From positions 496,001-560,000 of the forward strand of contig NZ_JHWJ01000001.1 in the NCBI RefSeq assembly GCF_000687555.1: a DNA stretch of 64,000 nt, given 5' to 3'. Of the stretch, positions 61,865 to 64,000 are shown in pieces. The notes below the pieces were generated by a model. The model was not told where the DNA came from and ran no database searches. It saw nothing but the letters and a program-made list of their open reading frames with translations. Each line of letters opens with the position of its first letter. Position 1 is the stretch's first letter. Made by a program: the position numbers and the translations under genes. The stretch comes from [Clostridium] aerotolerans DSM 5434 (GTDB taxonomy: Bacteria; Bacillota; Clostridia; Lachnospirales; Lachnospiraceae).

Positions 61865-62644
61865 ATGAAAACAGTCTATTACTGCGAGAATAGTGTAGAA
61901 GGAATCTTAAGTGGTGTATATACCGCGTGGACCAGCAGAAAAGGTCATGACAATGTGAAATTAAAGATCATGGGAACGGAAGATACCATGGAGCTGTTCT
62001 GCCAATACGAAGAAGTGAAAACGGATTCGGTGAAAGCAGGAAAGGTCGTAAAGGCGATGAAAGAGAAGATTTCAAAAGAAGCATATTCTCTCGTCTATAA
62101 GTCTGCCCTGAGTAAGGACCCCGACCGGGCTGATAAGATTTACCGTTTTCTTATCTATGGATTTTATATTGGCTCCAGTATCATTGACATGCTGCAGCTT
62201 CCGGAGGTATATGAGATTTTTCTAATGTGCCGCCACATCGACAACGAAACTCATCTTCTGACGGGATTTGTGCGGTTTATAGAGATGGAAGGAGAGCTTT
62301 TAGTAAGCCGCATTGGCCCGAAGAATGATGTGGTTGTTCTTCTGGCGCCTCATTTTGCAGACCGTTTGTCAGGAGAGAACTGGGTGATTTATGACGAGAA
62401 TCGAAAAAAAGCAGCACTACATCCTGCCAATCGTCCATGGTATCTATTGGATCTTATTTCACCGGAGTGGGAGAGCAAGTTAAAAAAAGCCTCCGAGGAA
62501 GATGAATACGAGGAACTTTTTAAATGCTTTCGGAAAAGCATTTCCATCAAAGAACGGGAAAATCCTGTTTGTCAGCAAAATCATATGCCCTTGCGTTACC
62601 GGCCCTATATGCCAGAATTCTCCCATGGGTTACGGGACACATAA
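61865..62644 (+). CDS. DUF4130/TIGR03915-type DNA metabolism protein
   Basis: 259 residues. VYYCENSVEGILSGVYTAW at the N-terminus, FLIYGFYIGSSIIDMLQLPEV and LTGFVRFIEMEGELLVSRIGPKNDV are typical of this partner of the radical SAM repair protein; related domains are sometimes fused to family-4 uracil-DNA glycosylases. The C-terminus RENPVCQQNHMPLRYRPYMPEF is also conserved. AGGAGG precedes the ATG. Same SOS-controlled operon as the previous gene. Confidence 0.85.
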   Translation: MKTVYYCENSVEGILSGVYTAWTSRKGHDNVKLKIMGTEDTMELFCQYEEVKTDSVKAGKVVKAMKEKISKEAYSLVYKSALSKDPDRADKIYRFLIYGFYIGSSIIDMLQLPEVYEIFLMCRHIDNETHLLTGFVRFIEMEGELLVSRIGPKNDVVVLLAPHFADRLSGENWVIYDENRKKAALHPANRPWYLLDLISPEWESKLKKASEEDEYEELFKCFRKSISIKERENPVCQQNHMPLRYRPYMPEFSHGLRDT

Positions 62645-62779
62645 TGAAACAATTCTTGCCTTTTTCAACCGTTTGAGTTATGATGGAGACACGTTCCGGT
62701 TCAGGAACATTCCATGTGCGTTTCTGCACGTTTATCCAAGTTAGAAATAAAAACTGAATAAGGAAAGGATGAGGCGTCT

Positions 62780-64000
62780 TTGTACAGCAAAGTTCATAGC
62801 ATTGGCATTACGGGGGTGGAAGGAGTTCCTATTTTGGTAGAAGCGGATGTCAGTGATGGACTTCCGGGCTTTTCCATGGTAGGATATCTTTCTTCCCAGG
62901 TCAGGGAAGCGCAGGACCGGGTAAGAACGGCATTAAAAAATTCCGGCTTTCGTCTTCCTGCAAAAAAGGTCACTATAAATCTTTCTCCTGCTGATATACG
63001 GAAAGAAGGCACAGCCTTTGATCTGCCTATTGCAATTTCTATGTTATCCGCTTCCGGCCATATCAAATCCTCTGCCTTGGAGGATTGCGTGATTTCTGGT
63101 GAACTGGGGTTAGATGGAAGAATTAAACCGGTTCATGGAGCACTTTCGATTACAGCAGCTGCAAGAAAGGATGGAAAGTCCGTATGTTTTCTCCCCAGGG
63201 AGAATGTTAAGGAAGGTCTGGTAATTGAAGGAATTAATATAATTGGGGTAAGTCAACTAAAAGAGTTGGTTGATGAATTAAATGTTCCAGGTACTCTTGG
63301 AAAAAGAGAGAAGCCGGGAGATTGGAGGCAGGCTGAGACTTGTTCCTATGAAGTGGATTTTTCTGAAATAGGAGGAATGCCTCTCCTTCGAAGAGCTACA
63401 GAGGTGGCAGTAGCGGGAATGCACAATATTCTCTATATAGGTCCGGCAGGAACCGGCAAATCCATGTTAGCAAATCGCATTCCCACCATAATGCCGTCGT
63501 TATCTTTAGAAGAGACCATCGAAATATCAAAAATCTACAGCGTCAGCGGACTGCTTTCCCCTGAGATGCCATTAATGACAAGGCGGCCCTTTCGAAGTCC
63601 GCATCATACCATCAGCCCTCAGGCTCTTTCGGGAGGTGGGCGGATACCCAAACCAGGAGAAATCTCTCTGGCATCTGGAGGCGTTCTGTTTCTGGATGAA
63701 TTCCCTGAATTTCAAAAAAGTACCATTGAGATCTTGAGACAGCCATTGGAGGAAGGAAAGATAACAATCTCCAGGGTACATGGCTCTTATGAATTCCCGG
63801 CGAATTTCATGATGGCTGCTTCCATGAACCCATGTGTTTGTGGATTTTATCCTGACAGAACCAAATGCAGGTGCACAGAACAACAGGTATATAAATATTT
63901 AAGCAGGATATCGAAGCCTCTTTTAGACCGCATTGACATCTGCGTCGAATCCAGAATGATTACATACGAGGAACTGGAGCAAAAGGAGGGAGGAGAATCC
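62780..64000 (+). CDS. comM: ComM/YifB-family Mg-chelatase-like AAA+ protein, 5' part
   Basis: 407 codons to the right edge; the gene continues outside. Start TTG 62780 after GAGG (62771-62774), giving MYSKVHSIGITGVEG, the family N-terminus. Residues 1-165 are the ChlI N-terminal domain (VDVSDGLPGFSMVG-like, NLSPADIRKEGTAFDLPIA); the AAA+ part has Walker A GPAGTGKS, RSPHHTISPQALSGGG, Walker B VLFLDEFPEF and a Cys-rich insert NPCVCGFYPD...CRCT. ComM is a hexameric helicase that promotes branch migration during integration of transforming DNA. About 135 bases separate it from the previous gene. Confidence 0.93.
   Translation, partial: MYSKVHSIGITGVEGVPILVEADVSDGLPGFSMVGYLSSQVREAQDRVRTALKNSGFRLPAKKVTINLSPADIRKEGTAFDLPIAISMLSASGHIKSSALEDCVISGELGLDGRIKPVHGALSITAAARKDGKSVCFLPRENVKEGLVIEGINIIGVSQLKELVDELNVPGTLGKREKPGDWRQAETCSYEVDFSEIGGMPLLRRATEVAVAGMHNILYIGPAGTGKSMLANRIPTIMPSLSLEETIEISKIYSVSGLLSPEMPLMTRRPFRSPHHTISPQALSGGGRIPKPGEISLASGGVLFLDEFPEFQKSTIEILRQPLEEGKITISRVHGSYEFPANFMMAASMNPCVCGFYPDRTKCRCTEQQVYKYLSRISKPLLDRIDICVESRMITYEELEQKEGGES

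Noticed and set aside
1-64000. CRISPR arrays, tRNA or rRNA genes, insertion sequences, prophage
   Set aside because: No regularly spaced repeats, no cloverleaf or rRNA landmarks, and no transposase, integrase or phage structural genes were seen on either strand.

Overview
The window looks like about 64 kb of chromosome from an anaerobic, sugar-fermenting, spore-forming member of the Lachnospiraceae (Clostridium cluster XIVa, of the Lacrimispora / Lachnoclostridium type). This is inferred from the low-GC sequence, strong AGGAGG ribosome sites, frequent TTG/GTG starts, clostridial promoters (TTGACA-17-TATAAT), the density of CUT1 sugar ABC importers with LacI, AraC and WYL regulators, a clostridial Csp-like S8 protease, citrate lyase genes, and the TIGR03916/TIGR03915-type DNA-repair pair. 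I see no rRNA, tRNA, CRISPR array, insertion sequence or prophage.

Layout. (a) 1-4.6 kb is a visibly AT-richer accessory block: the 3' part of a radical SAM protein with two PqqD-like C-terminal domains, a 33-residue peptide gene behind it, a zinc-finger-like/HTH/DUF2087 regulator, an MFS exporter, and a LytTR response regulator whose phospho-acceptor Asp is Gly. It is the best candidate for an undescribed system, probably peptide modification, export and sensing. (b) 4.9-7.8 kb: EamA exporter, a decayed HxlR regulator, and an orphan O-antigen-ligase-like protein. (c) 7.9-16.1 kb: starch/maltodextrin regulon with a divergent LacI repressor, secreted GH13 amylase/CGTase with CBM20, binding lipoprotein, two permeases and an intracellular cyclomaltodextrinase. 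(d) 16.3-20 kb: drug-type ABC exporter and a secreted GH43 arabinanase. (e) 20.2-24.1 kb: LysR regulator divergent from citDEF. (f) 24.2-28.1 kb: FMN riboswitch and ribD-ribE-ribBA-ribH. (g) 28.4-35.4 kb: singletons, namely a Cys-rich repeat protein, a CYP152-type P450 peroxygenase, a TIM-barrel protein, a DUF2798 protein, a P-type Ca2+ ATPase with a long attenuated leader, and a LysM protein. (h) 35.5-38.6 kb: three regulators. (i) 38.8-42.3 kb: CUT1 importer of the LplB/YtcP type. (j) 42.4-48.1 kb: beta-glucoside PTS operon with a LicT antiterminator target in its leader. (k) 48.3-52 kb: Csp-like S8 protease lacking the catalytic Ser, TetR operon, nitroreductase. (l) 52-59 kb: cellobiose phosphorylase, LacI and a CUT1 importer, linked by two identical 15-nt operators. 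(m) 59.1-64 kb: galE, then two LexA-type boxes ahead of a radical SAM/DUF4130 DNA-repair pair, then comM (cut by the window end).

The main theme is carbohydrate capture: a secreted enzyme or importer, an intracellular hydrolase or phosphorylase, and a dedicated local regulator for starch, beta-glucosides and cellobiose, with arabinan degradation by a secreted enzyme. Both the maltodextrin and the cellobiose-linked importer operons have a strong stem-loop without a U-tract directly after the binding-protein gene, which suggests processing that keeps binding protein in excess over permease. All functions are inferred from sequence motifs and recalled family resemblance; no search was run.
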